Shown here piece after piece: positions 24,601-31,352 of a stretch of 64,000 nucleotides of DNA. The stretch comes from Paucibacter_B soli (GTDB taxonomy: Bacteria > Pseudomonadota > Gammaproteobacteria > Burkholderiales > Burkholderiaceae_C): the NCBI RefSeq assembly GCF_037482845.1, contig NZ_JBBHJW010000012.1, positions 62,001-126,000 on the forward strand. Direction: 5' to 3'. The notes beneath the pieces were generated by a model that worked only from the letters and a program-made list of their open reading frames with translations, had not been told where the DNA came from and did no database searches. Both the position numbers and the translations under genes were made by a program. Each line of letters begins with the position of its first letter. Within the stretch, counting starts at the first letter, position 1.

Positions 24601-27220
24601 CGAGCTGGGCCTCTACCCGGGCGCCGCGGGCAGCCATGCGGTGTTCTTCAACGAGATCGCCGCACGCTCGCCCAGCGGTGCGCTGGTGGTCGGGCTGGGC
24701 CAGGTGGGCGAACTCTCGCCCGGCCGGCTGGAGGCCGGCGTGCGCGACCTGCTGCTGGACTATGCGCTGCAGCTGCTGCAACGCGATGCGCTGGCGCGCC
24801 AGGGTGCGCCACGCGATCGCGAGCGCGACGGCCGCCTCAGCGCCAGCCTCAGCAGCCTGCTGGTGGGCACCGGCGCCGCCAGCCTGAGCGCGCAGGAGTC
24901 GATGGAAGCGGTGTTGCGCGGCGCGCTCGCCGCCAACCGCAAGCTCGAGGACGCGCGCCTGGACCAGCAGGTGCTGATCGACGGGGTGGAGTTCGTCGAG
25001 CTCTATCAGGACCTCGCCATCGGTGCCGCCAGGGACCTGGCGCGGCTGTTGGCGAGCGCCGATCTGGGCCCCAAGCTGAACTGGCCCTGCGCGGTGGTCG
25101 AGCCGGGCGAAGGCGGGCTGCAGCGCAGCCGCTTCGACGCCGACCAGAGCTGGTGGCAGCGCATCGAGATCACCGAGGATCGCAAGGCCGACCGGCTGCG
25201 TTTCGTCGTCACCGGCGACCGCGCGCGCGCCGAGGCCATCCTGGCCTTCGGTCAGCTGCGCCTGGCCGACGGTTTCATCGCCCAGGCCTGCGGCAGCGCC
25301 GGCAACAACAGCGAGGTCTCCAAGACCCTGTTCGAGATGCTGCTGCCCAACCGTTTAAAGGAGAGCGCACCCGATCAGCGCGCCATGGTGCTGCTGCTGG
25401 ACGAGGCCTCGGCGCGCTTCCCCTGGGAGCTGCTGGAAGACCGCTGGAGCCATCTGGGCCGGCCGCCGGCGGTGGTCAGCGGCATGGTGCGCCAGCTCAA
25501 GACCGAGCAGTTCCGCGCCCAGCCCAACCACGCCTTCCAGAACAGCGTGTTCGTGGTCGGCAACCCCGATCTGGAGGGCTGGGACGGCTTTGCAGATCTG
25601 CCCGGTGCGCGCCAGGAGGCCGAGCAGGTGCGCCTGCTGTTTGCGCAAAGCGGCTACGACGTCACGGCCAGCATCGACGCGCAGGCCGCCAGCATCCTCA
25701 CCGGCCTGCACAGCAAGCCGCTGCGCGTGCTGCACCTGGCCGGCCATGGCGAGCATGAGTTCGAATTTCAGGGCAGGAAGTGCTCGGGCATGGTGATAGG
25801 CAAGGGGATATTTCTGACCCCTGGCGACGTGGAGCAGATGCGTTATGTGCCCGAGCTGGTGTTCGTCAACTGCTGCAAGCTGGGCAAGACCGGCGGCACG
25901 CTGGGCGGGCAGAACCTGCTGGCCGCCAACCTGGGCGTGGGCTTCATACGCATGGGGGTGCGCGCGGTGATCTGCGCCGGCTGGGCGGTGGACGATGCCG
26001 CCGCCCTCACCTTTGCCAAGACCTTTTACGGCGCCATGCTGGTGGGCAAGACCTTCGGCCAGGCGGTGCTGGAAGCGCGCCGCGCCGCCTGGGAACGCCA
26101 CCCCGGCGCCAACACCTGGGGCGCCTACCAATGCTATGGCGACCCGGGCTACCGCCTGGTGCGCGAGGACGGCGAGGCCGAGCGCGCCGCCAAACCGCCC
26201 CTGTGCTCGGCCGCCGAGCTGGTGATCGAACTGCGCAACCGTGCCGAGGACACGCGCATGCAGTCCAAGGAAAAGGACTGCGACGAGACGGCCCTGCAGG
26301 CCCAGCTGCGCGCCCGCATCGACGCCCTGCTCAAGCGCATGCCCACGCGCGCGCAGCCCGAGTGCCAGGGCGAAGAAGACTGGCTGGCGCGCGCCGATGT
26401 CTGCGCCGCGCTGGGCTTTGCCTATGGCGAGGCCAAGCTGTTCGAGGAGGCGCTCGTCTGGCTGGACAAGGCGCTGGCCTCCGAGCAGGGCGAATGCCCG
26501 GTGCGCGCGGCCGAACAGGCAACAAACTACCGCGTTAGCCTGGCGGCACTCGAATGGGTGGCGTTGCGGCAGCGTGCGGGCACCGCACAGGCGCCAGAGC
26601 TGGCAGGGCAGCGCCACGCGCTGGCCGCACGCATCGAGCAGGCGCTGCGCGAGCTCGATGTCATCAATGCGCGCGCCTCGACTTCCGAGCGTCTCAGGCT
26701 GATGGGCAGCGCCTGCCAGCGCCTGGCCTGGGTGCAGAGCGAGCGCGCCCGCAGCGAGGCCCTGCTCAATATGGCCGCCTACTACCGCCAGGCCTTCGAC
26801 GCCAAGCCCGACGCCTATGCCTTCTGCAACTGGGCCGTCGCCTGCCTGCTGCTGGAGAGCATTGATCCAGCCTATGCGCGCGGCGACTGGCATGCCGCAC
26901 TCGACACCCAGTGCGAGCAGCAGGCCAGCGCGGCGCGGGCCCAGCAGGAGGCCTCGCCCAGCTTCTGGGGCGAATGCGCGCTGGGCCACCTGGCGGTGGT
27001 GCAGCTGCTGCTGGCGGCGCGCGACGCCGAGCGCTGCGCGGCGCTGGCGCGGGCCGCCACCGCGCACTACGAGGCCGCGCTGGCGCGCGGCGCCAGCCTG
27101 CGCGAGGCCGCCACGATCCAGGAGCATCTGGACTTTCTGATCGAACTCACCGGCGAGCGGCGCGCGCCCTGGGACCTGGCCGTGCACGAAGCGCTGCAGA
27201 CGATGCGGCGCGCCGTTTGA
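21611..27220 (+). CDS. Giant protein: two alpha/beta hydrolase domains, CHAT caspase-like domain and TPR-like tail
   Basis: An 1869-residue protein with no signal peptide. An N-terminal region (1-185) of unknown fold is followed by hydrolase 1 (about 186-540). Hydrolase 1 has 'LFLHGTMSSFAGSY' and the elbow 'SHSRGG' with Ser271; candidate acid and base are Asp464/466 and His497. Hydrolase 2 (about 555-880) is LCAT/lipase-like: 'VVPGTMGSALKS', 'LPYDWRLS', 'AHSMGG' with Ser661, then Asp836 and His859. A linker of unknown fold (900-1255) leads to a CHAT domain (1258-1515) with the dyad His1379 (LAGHGE) and Cys1422 (FVNCCKLG). The tail (1516-1869) is helical with at least one TPR near 1595-1630. 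CHAT proteases of this clan cut or activate partners in bacterial defence. Roles here are inferred. An M15 peptidase gene follows at 21 bases. Confidence 0.9.
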   Translation: MASIPTPAPATIALRVASEGLTPTTLLTSQVRISGTPRRVRPLSASRDAGLAASTLNVQSDEVVRVEYENGLVMWLRADDLLRERGRKSAQRGDGGAAWELDASARIGACRDDIQPSGERGLLSLGIKALDFIGIDLAGASARSIGLAFERRQLGNEPGLYRVALAPQLAMSALADGSSSIRSDQPVLLFLHGTMSSFAGSYAALAATSTTAAADESGHAAAALRQQIAQRYGQEVYAWEHRTLSESPIRNALELVKQLPVGAQLHLVSHSRGGLVGELLTLGQRARADDPLNSALLDRLFAQDGTAAEQLGLGALLGEAAQLRSGGYQEDSRLLAELLALLDERRIRVLRFARVACPARGTTLASGRLDRWLSVLDAVLGRVVPGGLFGDAMDFLLAVVKERTDPRTLPGLEAMMPGSALTRLLHTPGLTTSADLSVIAGDIEGRGLLGQLKLLALDWFYAADHDLVVNTSSMLGGIARPAGGARYRRDQGEQVSHFNYFRNKLSIDWLAAALARQDGSDAGFLPIAETTEKPAAPSWWKAVSASRAASTPRPIAIVVPGTMGSALKSRGDPIWLEYWPLLKGGLGEIGIEAGDVEAVDLLGDFYGPLLEHLTRSHRVEILPYDWRLSVREAAQRLAAKLEAVLPDAERSHQPVHIVAHSMGGLVARAMIADGGAGAAAWRRLCALPASRLLMLGTPNRGSHEAVRWLTGHNPTQAKLILLDLTRGADGVIDIVRRFPGLAELLPWDQEPNPWAQAATWKALRKELNASWTPIEDGVLRQAAATWKLLRDAAIDPEHMIYVAGCQSATVVGHEIEDEAWGFGRKKLRWIASSEGDGTVPWASGRLKDVRTFYAPDTGHDQLCSNADDRSIFRGYVDLLLSGTTDQLPSTPPARARGAGAEAERFFTLPELPVFDELPDAAALRGLGFGGTRARRRAAGALPQSARLRVSLRHGDLRYARHPVLVGHYQDDTIVNAEASLDQRLRGRQALGPLTRKRELGLYPGAAGSHAVFFNEIAARSPSGALVVGLGQVGELSPGRLEAGVRDLLLDYALQLLQRDALARQGAPRDRERDGRLSASLSSLLVGTGAASLSAQESMEAVLRGALAANRKLEDARLDQQVLIDGVEFVELYQDLAIGAARDLARLLASADLGPKLNWPCAVVEPGEGGLQRSRFDADQSWWQRIEITEDRKADRLRFVVTGDRARAEAILAFGQLRLADGFIAQACGSAGNNSEVSKTLFEMLLPNRLKESAPDQRAMVLLLDEASARFPWELLEDRWSHLGRPPAVVSGMVRQLKTEQFRAQPNHAFQNSVFVVGNPDLEGWDGFADLPGARQEAEQVRLLFAQSGYDVTASIDAQAASILTGLHSKPLRVLHLAGHGEHEFEFQGRKCSGMVIGKGIFLTPGDVEQMRYVPELVFVNCCKLGKTGGTLGGQNLLAANLGVGFIRMGVRAVICAGWAVDDAAALTFAKTFYGAMLVGKTFGQAVLEARRAAWERHPGANTWGAYQCYGDPGYRLVREDGEAERAAKPPLCSAAELVIELRNRAEDTRMQSKEKDCDETALQAQLRARIDALLKRMPTRAQPECQGEEDWLARADVCAALGFAYGEAKLFEEALVWLDKALASEQGECPVRAAEQATNYRVSLAALEWVALRQRAGTAQAPELAGQRHALAARIEQALRELDVINARASTSERLRLMGSACQRLAWVQSERARSEALLNMAAYYRQAFDAKPDAYAFCNWAVACLLLESIDPAYARGDWHAALDTQCEQQASAARAQQEASPSFWGECALGHLAVVQLLLAARDAERCAALARAATAHYEAALARGASLREAATIQEHLDFLIELTGERRAPWDLAVHEALQTMRRAV

Positions 27221-27241
27221 CCGCAGGGAGGCCTACTCATC

Positions 27242-27817
27242 ATGGCAGGACAAGATCTCAGCAAGACGGCGCTGGCCCAGCTTCGCTGCGCCACGGTGCA
27301 TCCCGAGGACCTGATCGCGCCCAACTTCCGGCTCTACGAACTCAGCGTCTCCGAGCTGGCGGCGCGCCGCGGCATCGACAACGCCATCCACGACGACGCG
27401 ACCCTGCGCAGCGCCGTGCACCTGGCGCGTGAGGTGCTGCAGCCGATACGCGACCGCTTCGGCCGCTTCACGCCCAACAGCGTCTACCGCAGCCAGGCGC
27501 TCGAGCGCCTGCTGAAGGACCGCCCGGCCAGCTGGATCTCGACCAGCCAGCACTGCGAGGGCCGCGCCTGCGATGTCGAGATCGCCGGCATGGCCACGCT
27601 GGAGCTGGCGCGCTGGGCGAGCACCCAGCTGCCCGACTACGACCAGATCATCTGCGAGTGCTACGACCCGCGCCAAGGGCCCAACTCGGGCTGGGTGCAT
27701 ATCTCGCTGCTGCCGTCCGGCACGGGCAGCAAGAACCGGCGCCAGCTGCTCAGCTATGTGGTCGATGCGGCGAGCGACCGGCTGGTCTATGTGCAAGGCC
27801 TGCAAGCGCAGGCCTGA
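27242..27817 (+). CDS. M15A-type peptidase (D-Ala-D-Ala carboxypeptidase/endolysin-like)
   Basis: A 191-residue protein with no signal peptide. It has the M15 zinc signature: 'SQHCEGRACDVEI' (SxHxxGxAxD) and, about 45 residues on, 'GWVHISLL', which supplies the third ligand His. The N terminus has 'NFRLYELSVSELAARRG', and 'YRSQALERLL' precedes the zinc site, as in peptidase M15_3/M15A enzymes that trim peptidoglycan stem peptides, including phage endolysins. It lies 21 bases after the CHAT-hydrolase gene with GGGAGG upstream of its ATG, so the two are probably one operon. Without an export signal it would need lysis, export help or membrane damage to reach the wall; that is inference. Confidence 0.85.
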   Translation: MAGQDLSKTALAQLRCATVHPEDLIAPNFRLYELSVSELAARRGIDNAIHDDATLRSAVHLAREVLQPIRDRFGRFTPNSVYRSQALERLLKDRPASWISTSQHCEGRACDVEIAGMATLELARWASTQLPDYDQIICECYDPRQGPNSGWVHISLLPSGTGSKNRRQLLSYVVDAASDRLVYVQGLQAQA

Positions 27818-27940
27818 GTCATGTTGCGCCTGCTCAAACAGCCGCGTTTGAGGCCTTGATGCCGGGCGCCCCGGCGCCAAAAATTCTCATGTAGCCATCC
27901 GGCTGCCACGCATATTCAGCGTTCGTTGAAGGAGGACATC

Positions 27941-28369
27941 ATGAGCTCCCTGATCACCCGCAGCCATCTGTTCGATGACCTGCTCCGCGACATCAACACT
28001 GGCTTCTACGTCCGACCCCTGCACGGCGACCCGCTGCCCTCGCCCGACAAGATCAAGATCGACGTCAAGGAGTCGCCCGAACTCTTCACCGTGCATGCCG
28101 AACTGCCCGGCGTGAACAAGAACGACATCAAGGTGGCCGTGGACGGCAATATGGTGACCGTCAGCGCCGAGGTGAAGCAGTTCGACGCGCGCAGCCGCGA
28201 CGAGAAGTCGCTGCGCGAAGAGCGCTATTTCGGCACCGTATCGCGCAGCTTCCAGCTCGGCACCGAGGTCGACGAAGGCCATGCCAGCGCCAGGTACGAG
28301 AACGGCATCCTGACGCTCAGCCTGCCGAAGAAGCAGGGCACGGGCAGCCGCCAGCTGAAGATCGATTGA
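27941..28369 (+). CDS. Hsp20 / alpha-crystallin small heat-shock protein
   Basis: A 142-residue chaperone. After a short N-terminal arm ('LFDDLLRDINTGFYVRPL') comes the alpha-crystallin domain: 'IKIDVKESPELFTVHAELPG', 'KNDIKVAVDGNMVTVSAEV', 'RSFQLGTEVDEGHASARYEN', and 'GILTLSLPKK' as the last strand. It holds unfolded proteins for refolding. The start has AAGGAGG six bases before the ATG. It is 123 bases after the M15 gene, far enough for its own promoter. That gap contains a G/C-rich palindromic patch (27863-27877 region), but I could not identify a convincing sigma-32 promoter. Confidence 0.93.
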   Translation: MSSLITRSHLFDDLLRDINTGFYVRPLHGDPLPSPDKIKIDVKESPELFTVHAELPGVNKNDIKVAVDGNMVTVSAEVKQFDARSRDEKSLREERYFGTVSRSFQLGTEVDEGHASARYENGILTLSLPKKQGTGSRQLKID

Positions 28370-28383
28370 GCCGGTAAGCGCGC

Positions 28384-28752
28384 TCAGCCCAGCGCTGCGG
28401 CCAGTTGCTCGGCCACGTCGTTGTCATAGCTCATCAGCAGCTCGGGATCCTGCGCGCTGGCGGCGGCGTGCAGCACCTCGGCAATGCAGCGCTGCTGCGC
28501 GGCGCTGGCCGGCTGCCGGAGCCTGTGCTCCAGCCTGGCCACGGTGGCCTCGCGCAGGCGCGCCGAACCGAGCACATGCCAGGCGTAATCGATCTCGTAG
28601 CGCTCTACCGCCTGTTGCAGGCTCTCGCCGTCCAGCCGCGCCTCGGCGGCGAAATGGTGCACGCTGCGCGTGCTGAGCGCGCCGATCACGGTGGCAAGCA
28701 AGGCGGCGTGGTCCTGCGGGGCGAAGGTTTCGGCTGGCATGGGTGGGTTCAT
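28384..28752 (-). CDS. Hypothetical helical protein, 122 residues
   Basis: I do not recognise this protein. It is about 122 residues, alpha-helical by composition and without a signal peptide or membrane segment. Features are 'DHAALLATVIGALSTRSVHH', 'QQAVERYEIDYAWHVLG' and a late 'AAQQRCIAEVLHAAASAQDP' helix. The ATG at 28752 has AGGAAG about ten bases upstream; an ATG four codons later (MPAETF) is possible. It is convergent with the Hsp20 gene (14 bases between stops) and alone on its strand. Codon usage matches its neighbours, so it is probably real. Confidence 0.6.
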   Translation of the reverse strand: MNPPMPAETFAPQDHAALLATVIGALSTRSVHHFAAEARLDGESLQQAVERYEIDYAWHVLGSARLREATVARLEHRLRQPASAAQQRCIAEVLHAAASAQDPELLMSYDNDVAEQLAAALG

Positions 28753-28862
28753 TCGACGGATCTTCCTGAGCCCACGAAGAGAAGGGGATGAAAGCAGGCG
28801 GGTCCATGGGCGGACCGGCCGGGGCAAGGGGCGGATTGTGCCTGCTTGGGGCACAGGGACCA

Positions 28863-28972
28863 TCCTCGCGGTCCAGCCTCAGTCGTGCCGACCGCGTTTG
28901 TCGCGCAGGACGCGCCAAGCCCTTCGGCTGGCGTCGGAGGGTCCGCAGGGACCCTCCTCGGTCCAGCCTCAG
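28863..28972. repeat. Intergenic repeat block with hairpins and an 18-base direct repeat
   Basis: TCCTCGCGGTCCAGCCTCAG (28863-28882) recurs as TCCTCGGTCCAGCCTCAG (28955-28972), two bases shorter. Between them are a hairpin at 28913-28933 (CGCC-AAGCC pairing with GGCT-GGCG) and a perfect nine-base stem with loop GCAG at 28936-28957. The 14-mer CGCGTTTGTCGCGC (28893-28906) is also found at 20484-20497. The block occupies most of the 216-base space 28753-28968 and shows no gene. It ends on the stop codon of the following hydroxylase gene. Confidence 0.65.
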
Positions 28973-30225
28973 CGCCTTCCAAACATCATTTGCCGGGCGA
29001 GGGCGCGCTTCAGTGGTGGGGCGGCCTGCAGGGCGGCCAGGGCGAGGCCCCGGGCGGCGGGCAGGCCGGGCCAGCGCCAGGCGAAGCTGCGCGCGAGGAA
29101 ATCGGTGGCGGCAATCATGCTCCAGCGGTCCGGGGCACGCTGCCATTCCACGCGGCGCAGGGCCGCGTCGATGTCGCCGTCGGCATTGCGCAGTGCCTGC
29201 ACCAGCGCAAAGGCATCGCGCAGGCCCAGGTTGAGCCCCTGGCCGGCCACCGGGTGCAGGGTCTGGGCGGCATTGCCGATGCGGATCAGGCGCCCATCCA
29301 CCAGGCTGCGCTCGGCGTTCAGGCCGAGCGGAAAGCACTTCAGCGCGCCGATGATGCCGCGCAGCGGCGGCAGGCCGGGCGGCAGCAGGGTGTTGAGCAC
29401 GGCCAGGCGCTGCGCGTCGTTGAGCGCGCCGATCTCGTCCTCGGCCTGCGGCAGGCACCACACCAGCGCGGCGCGGCGCTGGCCCTCAAACTCGGGCAGC
29501 GGCAGCAGGGCCAAGGGACCGTTGCGGGTGAAGCGCTCGTAGGCCACGCCGAGCGGCGCGCTCGGGTCCAGCGCCACCGTGCCGACCCAGGCGTTCTGTT
29601 CGTAATCGCGCGCCACCGCCTTGCGCGCCTGTTCGGCAAACACGCCGCCCTCGGCCACCACGGCGAGGTTGAAACGCTCGGCCAGATGGGCATCGCCGGC
29701 ATCGAGCTCCACGCCAGACGCCACCGGCTTGAGCGCGCTCACGCCCTGGCCGAAGCGCGCAAACAGGCGCTGCGGTGCGTGCTCGCAGGCGCGCAACCAG
29801 GCCGTTTGCAGCGGTGCCACCAGTTGGCCATAGCCGAGCACCGCGCCGAGCTGTTCCACGCCCTGCTCGCGCGCGCTGATCCTGACCTCGGGCTGGCCGC
29901 CGGCGCCGAACAGCCAGGGGTGGCTGAGCGTGGGCGGGGCCTGGCTCACCTGCACCTGCAGGATGGGCTGGGCGTGGGACGCCTGCCCTGCCTGCCAACA
30001 GCCCAGGCGCTGCAGCAGCTGCAGGCTGCCCAGCGAGAGCGCCAGGGTGCGCGGGTCGCCCGAGATGTCGCGCTCCAGCGGCCTGGCGTCGAACAGGCTG
30101 ATGGCCGCCTCGGGCAGCAGCTGGGCCGCCAGCAGGGCCAGGGCAAGGCCGGCCGGCCCGGCGCCCACCACGGCAATGCTGATGCGGGTGGGCGTGGTGC
30201 TGCTGGGGGTGGGCATGGTGCGCAT
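28969..30225 (-). CDS. UbiH/UbiF/VisC-type FAD-dependent hydroxylase
   Basis: A 418-residue flavoprotein of the ubiquinone-biosynthesis hydroxylase group. The FAD site begins with 'ISIAVVGAGPAGLALALLA'. The family fingerprint 'GDAAHTLHPVAGQGLNLGLRDA' appears as 'IGNAAQTLHPVAGQGLNLG', with N and Q in place of the usual D and H, followed by LRDA. These enzymes hydroxylate the quinone ring with NADPH and O2. Which ring position is modified cannot be told from sequence, so no symbol is given. Its start region lacks a clear ribosome site, and an ATG three codons in (30216) is an alternative. It is divergent from an aldo/keto reductase. Confidence 0.88.
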   Translation of the reverse strand: MRTMPTPSSTTPTRISIAVVGAGPAGLALALLAAQLLPEAAISLFDARPLERDISGDPRTLALSLGSLQLLQRLGCWQAGQASHAQPILQVQVSQAPPTLSHPWLFGAGGQPEVRISAREQGVEQLGAVLGYGQLVAPLQTAWLRACEHAPQRLFARFGQGVSALKPVASGVELDAGDAHLAERFNLAVVAEGGVFAEQARKAVARDYEQNAWVGTVALDPSAPLGVAYERFTRNGPLALLPLPEFEGQRRAALVWCLPQAEDEIGALNDAQRLAVLNTLLPPGLPPLRGIIGALKCFPLGLNAERSLVDGRLIRIGNAAQTLHPVAGQGLNLGLRDAFALVQALRNADGDIDAALRRVEWQRAPDRWSMIAATDFLARSFAWRWPGLPAARGLALAALQAAPPLKRALARQMMFGRR

Positions 30226-30327
30226 AGCGTATGAATGCTGGGTACGGCGGCGGGCTTTGCCGTGCGCCGCTCACTATAGCGGCCGGAGTCCGCTACGCTC
30301 GGGCCCTTCCCGATAGGAGTCCATCAC

Positions 30328-31308
30328 ATGCAATACCGTCGCCTGGGCCGCAGCGGCCTGAAAGTCTCCGAGCTCTCGCTGGGCTCCTGGGTCACCTACC
30401 ACAACCAGGTCGATACCAAGGCTGCCACCGAGATGCTGGCCGCCGCCTTCGATGCCGGCGTGAACTTCTTCGACAACGCCGAGGTCTATGCCATGGGCAG
30501 GAGCGAGGTGGTGATGGGCGAGGCCTTCAAGGCGCTGAAATGGCCGCGCCTGTCCTACATCGTCTCGACCAAGTTCTTCTGGGGCATCAGCCGCGAGGCC
30601 AATACCGTCAATGCCAAGGACACGCTCAACCGCAAATACCTGATGCAGGCGATCGACGGCTCGCTGGCGCGCCTGGGCCTGGACTTCATCGACCTGGTCT
30701 ACTGCCACCGCCCCGATCCGCACACGCCGATCGAGGAGACGGTGCGCGCCATGAGCGACATGATCACCCAGGGCAAGGCGCTCTACTGGGGCACCAGCGA
30801 ATGGTCGGCCGCCGAGATCCGCGCCGCCTGGGAGATTGCCGAGCGCCACCATCTGCACAAGCCGGTGATGGAGCAGCCGCAGTACCACCTGTTCCACCGC
30901 CAGCGCGTCGAACAGGAGTACGCGCGCCTTTACGAGGACCTGGGCCTGGGCCTGACCACCTGGAGCCCGCTGGCCTCGGGCCTTTTGACCGGCAAGTACA
31001 AGGCCGGCATTCCCGAGGGCAGCCGCGGCGCGCTCGAGAACATGGCCTGGATGCGCGAGCAGCTGCAGGACGCCGCCCGCAACGCCGCGGTGGCTGAGCT
31101 GGAGAAGCTGGCGGCCGAGCTGGGCGGCAATGTGGCGCAGCTGGCGATCGCCTGGGCCAATCACAACCCACATGTCTCCACCGTGATCCTGGGCGCCAGC
31201 AAGCTGGCCCAGCTGCAGGACAATCTGGGCGCGCTGGCGCTGGCGCCCAAGCTGACGCCCGAGGTGCTGGCGCGCATCGACGCCGTTACCAAGCCGCTGG
31301 CCAAGTAG
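30328..31308 (+). CDS. Aldo/keto reductase, potassium-channel beta-subunit-like (AKR6/YghZ type)
   Basis: A 326-residue NADPH-dependent reductase. The catalytic tetrad is visible: Asp and Tyr in 'FDNAEVYAMG', Lys in 'VSTKFFWG', His in 'VYCHRPDPHT'. The NADPH-binding C-terminal segment 'VSTVILGASKLAQLQDNLGA' and the 'ITQGKALYWGTSEW' strand match the Kv-beta-like subgroup. It reduces aldehydes such as methylglyoxal; the physiological substrate is not evident. AGGAG lies about eight bases before the ATG. The gene stands alone between the divergent hydroxylase and the sensor cyclases. Confidence 0.92.
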   Translation: MQYRRLGRSGLKVSELSLGSWVTYHNQVDTKAATEMLAAAFDAGVNFFDNAEVYAMGRSEVVMGEAFKALKWPRLSYIVSTKFFWGISREANTVNAKDTLNRKYLMQAIDGSLARLGLDFIDLVYCHRPDPHTPIEETVRAMSDMITQGKALYWGTSEWSAAEIRAAWEIAERHHLHKPVMEQPQYHLFHRQRVEQEYARLYEDLGLGLTTWSPLASGLLTGKYKAGIPEGSRGALENMAWMREQLQDAARNAAVAELEKLAAELGGNVAQLAIAWANHNPHVSTVILGASKLAQLQDNLGALALAPKLTPEVLARIDAVTKPLAK

Positions 31309-31352
31309 ATACCATGTGGCGGCCTCGGGCCGGCGCTGGCTAGCATGCCGGC

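Noticed and set aside
21575..24781. A 1068-codon open frame antisense to the CHAT-hydrolase gene
   Set aside because: It has low-complexity composition and no recognisable domain, while the plus strand encodes catalytic motifs through the same stretch.
27818..27940. Possible sigma-32 promoter or ROSE-type thermometer before hsp20
   Set aside because: A CTTGATG at 27855-27861 resembles a -35 box, but no -10 box occurs at a correct distance. I could not fold a convincing anti-ribosome-site helix.
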